NCBI GenBank assembly: GCA_016190505.1
Contig: JACPQM010000075.1
Span: 1-57,053, forward strand
Direction: 5' to 3'
Origin: Chloroflexota bacterium
GTDB taxonomy: Bacteria > Chloroflexota > Dehalococcoidia > JACPQK01
Length of the DNA stretch: 57,053 bases
Below the pieces are notes generated by a model. The model was not told the DNA's origin, ran no database searches, and worked only from the letters and a program-made list of their open reading frames with translations. This document shows positions 32,094-39,512 of this stretch, piece after piece. Numbering within the stretch: the stretch's first letter is position 1; each line of letters starts with the position of its first letter. A program made the position numbers and the translations under genes.

Positions 32094-33572
32094 TCATGAC
32101 CCGGAGAGGGAAGACGCCACTTTCTCCAGGACCTGGGTCACGATGATGCTGTTGATGATGCCCAAGACCAGTACCCCGCCGGCCAGTATCAGGATGGGGC
32201 CCAGCATCCCGGGAGGAGGGTCGCTACCCCGCGATGTAGCAACCTCCGGGCTGAGCGGGGAGGTGTAGACCCTCTCCAGCACGCGGAAGAAATACACCGC
32301 TGTGAGCAGGCTGCTGGCCAGGATAATGGCCACAAAGGCCCAGTTGCCCGCGGCGATGCCCCCCTGGACCAGGTACCACTTGCTGAAAAAGCCCGCCGTA
32401 GGGGGGATACCTATCATGCCCAGAGCGGCCACAGTGAAGGCCGCCATCGTCCACGGCATATGCCGGCCCAGGCCCGCAAAGTGGGGCAGGTCCCAAACAC
32501 CCACCCGGTAGCGGACTCCGCCTGCCACCAGGAACAGGCACCCCTTCATAAAGGCATGGTTCAGGATATGGAGCAGCGCTCCGATTAGCCCCACGGGGTT
32601 GCCCAGGCCCAGCCCCAGGGCCACGTAGGCCACCTGGCTCACACTGCTGTAGGCCAGCATGCGCCGGAAGTCCCTCTGGGCAATGGCCATGACCGACCCC
32701 ACCACGATGCCTCCCGCCGCCAGCCAGCCTATGGCCGCGATGACCGGCACCGTGTCACGCAGGTAGCTCGGTCCGAAAACGTCCAAGAACAGGCGAATGA
32801 GCACGTATCCTGCCACCTTGGTCATGAGAGGGGCTATCAGCCCGGTCACCGCCGATGGTGCGTAGGTATAGGCGTCGGGGAGCCAGGGGTGCAGGGGAAA
32901 CAGGGCCATCTTCAGGCCCAGGCCCAGGACCATGAGGACTGCCGCGGCCAGGAGCACCCTAGACTCGTATAGGGGGGGCATACGCTCCGCTACATCGGCC
33001 ATGTTCAAGGAGCCGGTGGAGAAGTAGATGAAGCCGACGCCCAGCAGGTAGAAGCTCCCCGCCATGGTCCCCAAGATGAGATAGCGGAAAGCAGCCAGCG
33101 GCGCCAGCCCTCTTCCCGACGCCAGGAGAGCGTACGCCGATAGCGAGGCGATCTCAAGGAATACGAAGAGGTTAAAGAGGTCCCCCGTCACCACGATGCC
33201 GGTGAGGCCCGCCAGCAGCAGAAGCGCCACTGGGTAAAGCAGCGGCGCCTTTTCCGGCACCTCGTGGTCTATGGACCGCCGGGCGTACACCAGCACCAGC
33301 AGGCCTATGGCTGCGATGATGGAGGCCATGAAAGCAGCCAGCGGGTCCAGGACGTACTCTATCCCAAAGGGTGGGGGCCAGCCGCCCAGGTGATAACGCA
33401 CGGTGCCCTGCGATAGGACACGGAAGAGGCCCCAGATGGCCAGAGGGACGCCGGCCGCAGCCCCCACCAACGCTGCAAGGTATCCCAAGTCCCGTCGCCA
33501 GATGCCCGCCAGGACAGAAATGACGGAGAACAGCAGAAAAGAGACTGGAAGGAGAAGGGGAAGCTGGTTCAA
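32094..33572 (-). CDS. mrpD: Monovalent cation/H+ antiporter subunit D (MrpD)
   Basis: The 492-residue MrpD/NuoN-like subunit has DLFNLFVFLEIASLSAYALLA (TM5 Glu), KMALFPLHPWLPDAYTYAPS, RRMLAYSSVSQVAYVALGLGL and HAFMKGCLFLVAGGV. It is the closest of the three to classical MrpD. The start is a TTG at 33572 overlapping the mrpC stop as TTGA; GGAGGAGG lies 12 nt before it. Confidence 0.9.
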   Translation of the reverse strand: MNQLPLLLPVSFLLFSVISVLAGIWRRDLGYLAALVGAAAGVPLAIWGLFRVLSQGTVRYHLGGWPPPFGIEYVLDPLAAFMASIIAAIGLLVLVYARRSIDHEVPEKAPLLYPVALLLLAGLTGIVVTGDLFNLFVFLEIASLSAYALLASGRGLAPLAAFRYLILGTMAGSFYLLGVGFIYFSTGSLNMADVAERMPPLYESRVLLAAAVLMVLGLGLKMALFPLHPWLPDAYTYAPSAVTGLIAPLMTKVAGYVLIRLFLDVFGPSYLRDTVPVIAAIGWLAAGGIVVGSVMAIAQRDFRRMLAYSSVSQVAYVALGLGLGNPVGLIGALLHILNHAFMKGCLFLVAGGVRYRVGVWDLPHFAGLGRHMPWTMAAFTVAALGMIGIPPTAGFFSKWYLVQGGIAAGNWAFVAIILASSLLTAVYFFRVLERVYTSPLSPEVATSRGSDPPPGMLGPILILAGGVLVLGIINSIIVTQVLEKVASSLSGS

Positions 33573-33943
33573 GCCTTGCGCCTAGCCTCCTCCAGGACTT
33601 GCTTCTCGTCCAGGGTCCGGTACCGCTGGTAAATCGTGAGCAGCAGGGCCAGAGACACCCCGGTGGTGGCCACGGACACCACGATGGCCGTCAGAATGAG
33701 CACGTGGGGGAGCGGGTTCATGTACTGGGCCGGGTCCATGCCCCTCTGCGGGTCAATAACTGGCACTGTGGCGCCCCATTTCGCACCACCCTGGATAAAG
33801 AACAGGAATATTGCCGACTGGAAGATACTCATGCCAATTGCTTTCTTGAGGAGGTTGCGTTTGGCCACCATCCCGTACAGGCCAATTGCCAGAAGGATGA
33901 CCGTCATGAAGTACGGGTAACGGCCCAGGAACTCCTCAAACAT
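33569..33943 (-). CDS. mrpC: Na+/H+ antiporter subunit C (NuoK-like)
   Basis: A 124-residue, three-segment protein of the MrpC/NuoK family (ILLAIGLYGMVAKRNLLKKAIG, NPLPHVLILTAIVVSVATTG with the conserved Pro-His). The ATG at 33943 follows AAGGG; it overlaps the mrpB end by 8 nt. The C-terminal extension RTLDEKQVLEEARRKA is cytoplasmic. Confidence 0.9.
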   Translation of the reverse strand: MFEEFLGRYPYFMTVILLAIGLYGMVAKRNLLKKAIGMSIFQSAIFLFFIQGGAKWGATVPVIDPQRGMDPAQYMNPLPHVLILTAIVVSVATTGVSLALLLTIYQRYRTLDEKQVLEEARRKA

Positions 33944-34376
33944 CCCTTGTCCTCGTTCCAACCTGGTCGAAGACGACCACCAGAGTCCCCCAGACGGTCA
34001 AGGCAATGCCCGCCTCGACTACCAGTATCCCGTAGTAGCGAAGTGTCTCCGGAGACGCCCACGGCCAGGGCAGGTATGCGTAGTCCAGGAACGACCCTCC
34101 CCGGGCCACCGAGGCCAGGCCCACAAGGAGGAAAATCAGCAGGCCCAGCGCCGCCAGGGCAAACCCTGCGCCCGGAGGGAACCGGCGGTATGACTCTTTC
34201 CTCCCCTGGGTAAACCTGAGCAGCAGGATGCTGGCAGCCAGGAGGGCGCCTCCCTGGAACCCCCCGCCCGGGCTGTAGTGGCCGTGGGTGATGATGTAGA
34301 GGGCGAAGACCTGGATGGCGGGAACCACCGCCCGGGACACAAGCTCCACCACGACGCCCTGGTACCTATGTATCAC
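33936..34376 (-). CDS. mrpB: Na+/H+ antiporter subunit B (MnhB domain)
   Basis: This 146-residue protein has four membrane segments and the MnhB signature HGHYSPGGGFQGGALLAASI. In Mrp complexes this subunit packs next to MrpA/MrpC. It overlaps the upstream MbhE-like gene by 11 nt. Confidence 0.9.
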   Translation of the reverse strand: MIHRYQGVVVELVSRAVVPAIQVFALYIITHGHYSPGGGFQGGALLAASILLLRFTQGRKESYRRFPPGAGFALAALGLLIFLLVGLASVARGGSFLDYAYLPWPWASPETLRYYGILVVEAGIALTVWGTLVVVFDQVGTRTRDV

Positions 34377-34650
34377 GGTTGCCCCTCCCCCGCAGCAGGA
34401 CTAGAGCGCTAGCGAGCCCCGCCGCAAAGATGACCACCGTCTCCCCCAAGGTGTCGTAGCCACGATAGTCGGCCAGCACGGCTGTCACCAGGTTGGGCGT
34501 CCTGGTGTCGGACAGCGACCGCTCGATGTAATAGGGAGATACGTGCATGCTGGCCGGCGCCTCCGGGTCTCCCCGGTCGGGCAGGTCCCCCTCTGCATAG
34601 AGCAGTACCACCAGGAAGATGCCCAGAATAGCCAGCGCCAGCGCCTTCAA
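34366..34650 (-). CDS. MbhE-like / MrpA C-terminal domain subunit
   Basis: The 94-residue protein starts (TTG at 34650, overlapping the previous stop as TTGA) MKALALAILGIFLVVLLYAE and has the conserved SPYYIERSLSDTRTPNLVTAVLADYRGYDTLGETVVIF block. In full-length MrpA this block forms the far C-terminus; here it is a separate gene, as in Mbh/Mbs-type systems. Confidence 0.85.
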   Translation of the reverse strand: MKALALAILGIFLVVLLYAEGDLPDRGDPEAPASMHVSPYYIERSLSDTRTPNLVTAVLADYRGYDTLGETVVIFAAGLASALVLLRGRGNRDT

Positions 34651-34892
34651 TCGCTCGACCTCCTGTCCAGGGAGAACAGCGCAAAGACCAGCAGCACGCT
34701 GACGACCCCCGCACCCAGCACTACCTCCGTGAAAGCCACGTCCACTGCACCCAGCTCTGAGAACAACAGCGCCATCAAAAAGCTGTAGGCGCCCAGGGCC
34801 ACCACCGCTGCCAGGAGGTCACGGAGCCGGAGCGCCAGCACAGCGACGCCTATCAGGACCAACATAAGCCAGAAGTCTAGCTGCCAGATCAT
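34647..34892 (-). CDS. MbhD-like / MrpA DUF4040-type subunit
   Basis: An 81-residue, three-helix membrane protein (MIWQLDFWLMLVLIGVAVLA, then GAVDVAFTEVVLGAGVVSVL with the conserved Glu). It corresponds to the DUF4040 segment of MrpA, here free-standing. The ATG at 34892 overlaps the mrpG stop as ATGA. Confidence 0.85.
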   Translation of the reverse strand: MIWQLDFWLMLVLIGVAVLALRLRDLLAAVVALGAYSFLMALLFSELGAVDVAFTEVVLGAGVVSVLLVFALFSLDRRSSD

Positions 34893-35203
34893 TCCTTTTT
34901 TCCGCCCTCCCTGCGGCTCCATATCTCATGGCGTGAACGAAGGGCGGCCCGGGTCAGGGCGTGGGTAGCCGTTGGGTTTCCCAAGCCCACAAAGATGAGG
35001 ATTAGCAGCAGCTTGAGGCTGGAGAGGGTGAGGCCACCATAGACCGCCAGGCCTCCCAGTACCAGAATCGTCCCCAGGGTGTCCGACTTGCCCAGGGCAT
35101 GGGAACGAGTGTAGAAGTCAGGGAAACGGACCAGACCCAACGCGCTGACTAGCACGAAGAAGAGGCCACCGAATATAAGGGCCAGCCCCACCACGTCTCT
35201 CAT
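34889..35203 (-). CDS. mrpG: Na+/H+ antiporter subunit G
   Basis: The 104-residue MnhG/PhaG protein has three membrane segments and the signature GLVRFPDFYTRSHALGKSDTLG. ATGA overlap with mrpF. The C-terminal tail is basic. Confidence 0.92.
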   Translation of the reverse strand: MRDVVGLALIFGGLFFVLVSALGLVRFPDFYTRSHALGKSDTLGTILVLGGLAVYGGLTLSSLKLLLILIFVGLGNPTATHALTRAALRSRHEIWSRREGGKKE

Positions 35204-35466
35204 GTCTCCCCCCGCCGCTCCAGATACTTGGCCACCACCACAACTCCTACGAAATTCAAGATCGCATAGGCAACTGCCAGGTCCACAAACATATCGATGC
35301 GATCGTAGATGTAGCCAACCAGCACAAGCAGAAGGATGGCGTTGGTCCCCATCAGGCCCACCCCCAGTACCCGGTCGTAGATGGTCGGCCCTGCCACGAT
35401 GCGGAACACCGGTACCACGGTCAACAAGGCTATGACGAGGGCCACACCAAGCAACAGGGCGGTCAT
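35200..35466 (-). CDS. mrpF: Na+/H+ antiporter subunit F
   Basis: The 88-residue MnhF protein has three membrane segments and the signature RIVAGPTIYDRVLGVGLMGTNA, then IDMFVDLAVAYAILNFVG. The ATG at 35466 overlaps the mrpE stop as ATGA. Confidence 0.92.
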   Translation of the reverse strand: MTALLLGVALVIALLTVVPVFRIVAGPTIYDRVLGVGLMGTNAILLLVLVGYIYDRIDMFVDLAVAYAILNFVGVVVVAKYLERRGET

Positions 35467-36029
35467 TGCTCCAGGGCTCCCACCGACCCTATCCAGGTGA
35501 CGGCCGGGGCATGTCCTGCCTCTTCTCCCAACACGGACGCCACCCTCTTCTGTACCTCACCTGACACCAGCGGCTGGGCCAGACGCGGGGCCAGAGTGTG
35601 AACGGTGTACTCGCCGTCCCTCAGGTCCACGGTCACCGTCCCCGGCGTCAGCGTGATGGAGTTGGCCAGGAGCACTTGAGTCGCGCCCCTGCGCCACGAG
35701 ACGCTGAACCGGAGCAGAACAGGGTCTATGGGCATCCGCGGGTGCAGCACCAGGGATGCGACCTGGATGTTCGCTACCGCGATGTCGTATAGAAGCCAGG
35801 CCACGTAGAGAAGCCATCGCCAGCCCAAGGCCAGCACCGCCCAGTGCCCGCCCCCTGACTCGGGGACTGTGTGAAGAACGAAGATGTCCCTATTCAACAG
35901 CAGGACCAGCGCTACGGATAGCGCACCTACAATCAAGAATCTTGGCTCGTAGCGTCCGGATAACACCAGCCAGAAAGCGAAGAGAAGGGCGGTCTGAACA
36001 CCCAGAGAGACCCAGTTCCGGTGGCGCAT
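35463..36029 (-). CDS. mrpE: Na+/H+ antiporter subunit E
   Basis: The 188-residue MrpE/MnhE protein has N-terminal membrane segments (FAFWLVLSGRYEPRFLIVGAL) followed by the cytoplasmic ferredoxin-like domain with LLANSITLTPGTVTVDL and GEYTVHTLAP. It is the first recognised gene of the antiporter operon E-F-G-(DUF4040)-(MbhE-like)-B-C-D-D-small-D. No full-length MrpA (NuoL-like plus C-terminal domains) is present. Confidence 0.9.
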   Translation of the reverse strand: MRHRNWVSLGVQTALLFAFWLVLSGRYEPRFLIVGALSVALVLLLNRDIFVLHTVPESGGGHWAVLALGWRWLLYVAWLLYDIAVANIQVASLVLHPRMPIDPVLLRFSVSWRRGATQVLLANSITLTPGTVTVDLRDGEYTVHTLAPRLAQPLVSGEVQKRVASVLGEEAGHAPAVTWIGSVGALEQ

Positions 36030-36033
36030 GTGG

Positions 36034-36096
36034 CTACACCTTCCGGACCAGATCTGGCACCAGCCCAGCTACAGGTTCAGCCATGTTGGTCTCCAA
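36034..36096 (-). CDS. Possible 20-codon leader ORF before mrpE
   Basis: TTG start at 36096 preceded by AGGAGGGACAATC, coding for METNMAEPVAGLVPDLVRKV, with stop 4 nt before mrpE. The Shine-Dalgarno sequence is strong and the peptide composition plausible, but the size makes it uncertain. It may be a leader that couples translation to mrpE. Confidence 0.35.
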   Translation of the reverse strand: METNMAEPVAGLVPDLVRKV

Positions 36097-36098
36097 GA

Positions 36099-36129
36099 TT
36101 GTCCCTCCTAGACCCGAGAAGCTATTATA
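36099..36129. promoter_or_regulatory. Divergent promoter region between mrpE and the MBL-fold gene
   Basis: Plus strand: TTGTCC (36099-36104), 18 nt, TATTAT (36123-36128). The overlapping sequence read on the minus strand gives TATAAT (36124-36129), a possible -10 for the mrp operon with no good -35. One AT-rich core may thus serve both directions. Confidence 0.45.
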
Positions 36130-36188
36130 GGCGTTCCGCCCCCACGGGGCGACTTTATCTCCACAGCCACACCTGCTACTCTAGGGGC

Positions 36189-36836
36189 ATGGACTGGACC
36201 CATCAGGGGCAAGACCTCTGGCTCCGCAGGCTCAACGTGGGCCAGTACGGCAACAACTGCTACATTGTGGCCTGTCCCACCACCGGACAGGCACTGGTGG
36301 TGGACACGCCAGCGGAGCCGGAGCGCATTCTGGCCGCCTGCCAGGACGTGAAGGTGGGCCTCATCGTCATCACCCACACCCACGGCGACCACCTGGGCGC
36401 GTTCCTGGAGGTGCGCCGCGGGCTGAAGGCGCCGGTGGCGGTCCACCCTACTGAGGCCGACAACTTGCCCCTGCCCCCCGACCGGCTCCTACAACACGGC
36501 GAGACCCTGAGCATTGGCACGCTGAGCCTCAAGGTGCTGCACACGCCTGGACATACGCCGGGCAGCATCTGCCTGTTGGCCGGGCGGCATCTGTTCAGCG
36601 GCGATACGCTGTTTCCCCACGGCCCGGGCCGTACCAAGACCAACGCCGCCCTGCGCCAGGAGGCGGACAGCATCCGCGATCAGCTCATGGTGCTGCCTGA
36701 CGGTACGATGGTCTACCCTGGCCACGGCGAGGGCACCGTGCTGGGCAAAGAGAAGGCGGAGTTCGCCGCTTTCCTCGCCCGCCCCTGGGACCCTAGCCTG
36801 TGCGGGGACGTGCTGTGGCTGGGCCAAGGGGCCTGA
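36189..36836 (+). CDS. Metallo-beta-lactamase-fold hydrolase (glyoxalase II-like)
   Basis: The 215-residue MBL-fold protein has the metal motif ITHTHGDHLGAF (HxHxDH), the later His in LHTPGHTPGSICLL, the bridging Asp in LFSGDTLFPHG and the final His in MVYPGHGEGT: a complete binuclear site. Thioester hydrolysis of the hydroxyacylglutathione-hydrolase type is the usual assignment, substrate uncertain. The ATG at 36189 is preceded by only AGGGG in tight spacing; in-frame sequence upstream looks non-coding. Confidence 0.85.
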   Translation: MDWTHQGQDLWLRRLNVGQYGNNCYIVACPTTGQALVVDTPAEPERILAACQDVKVGLIVITHTHGDHLGAFLEVRRGLKAPVAVHPTEADNLPLPPDRLLQHGETLSIGTLSLKVLHTPGHTPGSICLLAGRHLFSGDTLFPHGPGRTKTNAALRQEADSIRDQLMVLPDGTMVYPGHGEGTVLGKEKAEFAAFLARPWDPSLCGDVLWLGQGA

Positions 36837-36917
36837 GTGCCCTTAATCGCCCACGCCGCCTGGACAAAGAGATGTGTTAATAATAGTATTGATGATAGCA
36901 TAGGACAGGAGAACACG

Positions 36918-37193
36918 ATGAAAGTGGTCAACGTTACTACCATCCGGCAGGACGCCACCAAGGTACTGCGTGAAGCCAAGGAGTCGGGCGAGCCGGTCCT
37001 GGTGGTCCAGCGCTCCCGGCCTGCCGCCTACGTAATTGACGCCAGCCAATTCGACGCCATGCAAGCTGAGCTGAAGGCGCTGCGCCGTGAGGCCTTTCTC
37101 CGCGAGGTTGCGGAAGCTGAAGAAGAAATCCGGCAGGGCAAAGCCAGAGCGTACGATAGTGTGGACGAGCTGATGGCTGACCTTGGCAAGTGA
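36918..37193 (+). CDS. Phd/YefM-family antitoxin
   Basis: The 91-residue protein starts MKVVNVTTIRQDATKVLREA and has RSRPAAYVIDASQFDAMQ, the Phd/YefM DNA-binding fold, followed by an acidic helical tail (EVAEAEEEIRQGKARAYDSV). AGGAG lies 7 nt before the ATG. The region just upstream is AT-rich (TTAATAATAGTATTGATGATAG) and likely holds promoter and operator. Stop and next start overlap as GTGA. Confidence 0.88.
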   Translation: MKVVNVTTIRQDATKVLREAKESGEPVLVVQRSRPAAYVIDASQFDAMQAELKALRREAFLREVAEAEEEIRQGKARAYDSVDELMADLGK

Positions 37194-37444
37194 GAATAGT
37201 AGACACATCCGGGTTCAGACGTCGAGCCGCCAAGCTTCGGGCAGAGGACAAGGCCCTGCTTAGACAAGCTTTGGACAGGCTTGAGGCCAATCCGTTTGAT
37301 CCAGCATTGCGCACCCACAGACTGCACGGGCCATTATCCGGCAGGTGGGCATTCAGCGTGGGCCAAAGGCTACGCGTGGTGTGCGTCATACGGAAAGACG
37401 AGGTCCATCTCCTCAACATCGGCACCCACGGTGAAGTGTATTAG
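37190..37444 (+). CDS. RelE/YafQ-like toxin
   Basis: The 84-residue GTG-start protein has the RelE-superfamily core: KALLRQALDRLEANPFDPAL, LHGPLSGRWAFSVGQRLRVV, then DEVHLLNIGTHGEVY, where the final GTHxxVY segment is the YafQ/RelE C-terminal catalytic strand with His and Tyr. Probable ribosome-dependent mRNA interferase, neutralised by the overlapping Phd/YefM protein. Confidence 0.85.
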   Translation: MRIVDTSGFRRRAAKLRAEDKALLRQALDRLEANPFDPALRTHRLHGPLSGRWAFSVGQRLRVVCVIRKDEVHLLNIGTHGEVY

Positions 37445-37463
37445 CATCCATTACTGTTATTCC

Positions 37464-37493
37464 TTGCTTCGTGTAAGCCTTCACTGATATAAT
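37464..37493 (+). promoter_or_regulatory. Promoter of the D-2-hydroxyacid dehydrogenase gene; leaderless
   Basis: TTGCTT (37464-37469), 18 nt, TATAAT (37488-37493). The GTG start codon begins 9 nt after the -10 box, so the mRNA should begin at or next to the start codon. Confidence 0.65.
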
Positions 37494-37502
37494 CCGGCCA
37501 GG

Positions 37503-38531
37503 GTGGAGGCCGAAACAGTCCTGGTGGCGGTCACTAACGCCCTGGGCACAGAGCTACTGGCCCAGATCGAGGCGGTAGACCCGCGTACCCGGACCCGGCA
37601 GGTCGCTGCCCTGGTAGTCGCCGAGGACCGCTGGCTTCGCTCCCCCCATACGCCAGAACCGGTCGAACAGCGGCACTCCCTGGACGAGACTCTGGCCCAA
37701 GCCCTCGTCCTCTTCGGCTGGAGCATCCCTCACGACATCTTGAGGCGCGCACCCAAGCTGCGCTGGATCCAGAGTATGAGCGCGGGGGTGGACCAGCTCC
37801 TGGACACCGGCGTCGAGGCCAGCCCAATCCTGGTGAGCGACGCCTCGGGCATCCACCAGGTCCCCATCGGGGAGTTCGTCATGGGCCAGATGCTGGCCCT
37901 GGCCAAGGGCTTCCCCCGCTACTGGGCGCAGCAGGCCCAGCGCCGCTGGCGGCGCCATCCGGTCCCGGGTGAGCTTTATGAGCGCACGGTGGCCATCGTG
38001 GGTCTGGGCGCTATCGGCGGTGGGGTGGCCCATTTGGCCAAAGCCTTCGGCATGCGGGTGCTGGCCACCCGGCGTTCCGCACGGGAGCGACAGACGGGCG
38101 TAGGCGACGTGGACGTGCTCTACCCGCCCCAGGAGCTAGGGGAGATCATTGCTCAGGCCGATTTCCTGGTGCTGGCGGTCCCCCTGACTCCCGAGACCCG
38201 CGGGCTGATCGGGGAGCCGGAGCTAAGGCGGCTCAAGCCCACTGCCTACCTCATCAACGTATCACGTGGCGCGGTGGTGGAGGAGGTGGCCCTGGTACGC
38301 GCCCTCAAGGAGGGATGGTTCGCCGGGGCAGCCCTGGACGTGTTCCCCGAGGAGCCGCTGCCCAAGGACCACGAGCTGTGGGGGCTGCCCAATGTCATAA
38401 TCACTCCCCACGTGGCCGGAGATAGCGAGCGCTACAACGTCCGGGTCACGGACCTTTTCTGCCAGAACCTGCGCCGCTACCTGGCGGGGCAACCACTGCT
38501 TAATCAGGTGGACTTCACCAAAGGCTACTAA
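37503..38531 (+). CDS. D-2-hydroxyacid dehydrogenase
   Basis: This 342-residue NAD-dependent enzyme of the D-isomer 2-hydroxyacid dehydrogenase family has substrate-domain APKLRWIQSMSAGVDQLL, Rossmann motif VAIVGLGAIGGGVAHLA, catalytic Arg in LINVSRGAVVEE, Glu in LDVFPEEPLP and His in NVIITPHVAGDSE. The specific 2-hydroxyacid is not predictable; the position before enoyl-CoA hydratase and hydroxyacyl-CoA dehydrogenase genes may be incidental. GTG start, leaderless promoter. Confidence 0.9.
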   Translation: MEAETVLVAVTNALGTELLAQIEAVDPRTRTRQVAALVVAEDRWLRSPHTPEPVEQRHSLDETLAQALVLFGWSIPHDILRRAPKLRWIQSMSAGVDQLLDTGVEASPILVSDASGIHQVPIGEFVMGQMLALAKGFPRYWAQQAQRRWRRHPVPGELYERTVAIVGLGAIGGGVAHLAKAFGMRVLATRRSARERQTGVGDVDVLYPPQELGEIIAQADFLVLAVPLTPETRGLIGEPELRRLKPTAYLINVSRGAVVEEVALVRALKEGWFAGAALDVFPEEPLPKDHELWGLPNVIITPHVAGDSERYNVRVTDLFCQNLRRYLAGQPLLNQVDFTKGY

Positions 38532-38537
38532 ACCCAA

Positions 38538-38728
38538 AGGAGGTATTGTGGGAGATTGAATGGGTAGGTCGGGTTTCCTAACCCGACCGTCCTCGTAGGG
38601 CAGGCTTCGCCCTGAGAGCTTGCCCTGAGTGTAGCGAAGGGGCTCAAGCCCGAAGGGGCGCCCCGATGAATCGGGGTGCCCTACGAGGGGCAATCCCTAT
38701 TCTACGGATCCGAGGAGGTATTGTGGGA
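38538..38728. mobile_element. MITE-like palindromic insertion flanked by a 16-nt direct repeat
   Basis: The 16-mer AGGAGGTATTGTGGGA occurs at 38538-38553 and 38713-38728; between them lie 159 bp of nested palindromes: GGTCGGGTT-TCCT-AACCCGACC (38567-38588), outer arms CCTCGTAGGGCA (38591-38602) and TGCCCTACGAGG (38677-38688), and GGCGCCCCGAT...ATCGGGGTGCC inside. The downstream copy holds the functional ribosome-binding site and GTG start of the enoyl-CoA hydratase gene; the upstream copy runs into a stop after three codons. Confidence 0.65.
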
Positions 38729-39496
38729 ATACTCTACGAGAAAAAGGAACGTCTGGCTTACTTCACCCTCAACCGGCCCGAGGCGCTCAACGCCCTGGAC
38801 CCGCCGTCGCTGGAGGAGTTCCGTGAGGCGCTGCTGGACTTCAGGGACAACCCTGAGGTGTGGGTGGGCATCATCACCGGTGCCGGCGAGCGGGCCTTCT
38901 CCGCGGGCGCTGATCTGGTCAACACCATCCCCAAGATGCTTGACCGGGACACACCGGAGCCCTGGCGGCCGCCGGCCAACATCATGCGAGGCTTAACCAT
39001 CTACAAGCCTTTGGTCGCGGCCATCAACGGTGCGGCCATGGGCGGGGGCCTCGAGGTTGCTCTGGCCTGCGACCTGCGCATCGCCGTCGAGGGGGTGAAC
39101 CTGGGCCAGCCCGAGGTCCGCTGGAGCCTGATACCGGGCTGGGGTGGGACGCAGCGCCTGCCCCGCATGGCGCCGGCGGCCAAGGCCGCGGAGATGATCC
39201 TCATGGGGCGCTCCATCACCTCGGAGGAGGCGCTCCGCATTGGGCTCATCAACGCCGTGGTGCCTCGGGACCAGCTCATGGCCACGGCCACCCAGTGGGC
39301 ACAGGAGATCTGCAAGCTGGGGCCCCTGGGGGTGCGGGCGGCCAAGGAGGCCATGCAGCGGGGGCTGAACCTGACCCTGGAAGAGGGCCTGCGCCTGGAG
39401 CAGATGCTCTTTGATTCGCTGCGCTTCACTGAAGATGCCCAGGAGGGGCCCCGGGCCTTCGCCCAGAAGCGCCCGCCGCAATTCAAGGGCCGGTAA
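38723..39496 (+). CDS. Enoyl-CoA hydratase/isomerase
   Basis: The 257-residue crotonase has LAYFTLNRPEALNALDPP, the first oxyanion segment AFSAGADLVNTI, and VAAINGAAMGGGLEVALACD, then LGQPEVRWSLIPGWGGTQRLPRM. Glu at PEVR is the position of one catalytic Glu; the usual second Glu (GLxPG) is absent at IPGWGG, as often seen in one-Glu members. GTG start with AGGAGG 4 nt upstream. Its order with the next gene suggests acyl-CoA degradation (hydration then oxidation). Confidence 0.88.
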   Translation: MGILYEKKERLAYFTLNRPEALNALDPPSLEEFREALLDFRDNPEVWVGIITGAGERAFSAGADLVNTIPKMLDRDTPEPWRPPANIMRGLTIYKPLVAAINGAAMGGGLEVALACDLRIAVEGVNLGQPEVRWSLIPGWGGTQRLPRMAPAAKAAEMILMGRSITSEEALRIGLINAVVPRDQLMATATQWAQEICKLGPLGVRAAKEAMQRGLNLTLEEGLRLEQMLFDSLRFTEDAQEGPRAFAQKRPPQFKGR

Positions 39497-39512
39497 CAGG
39501 AAGGAGGTCAAC

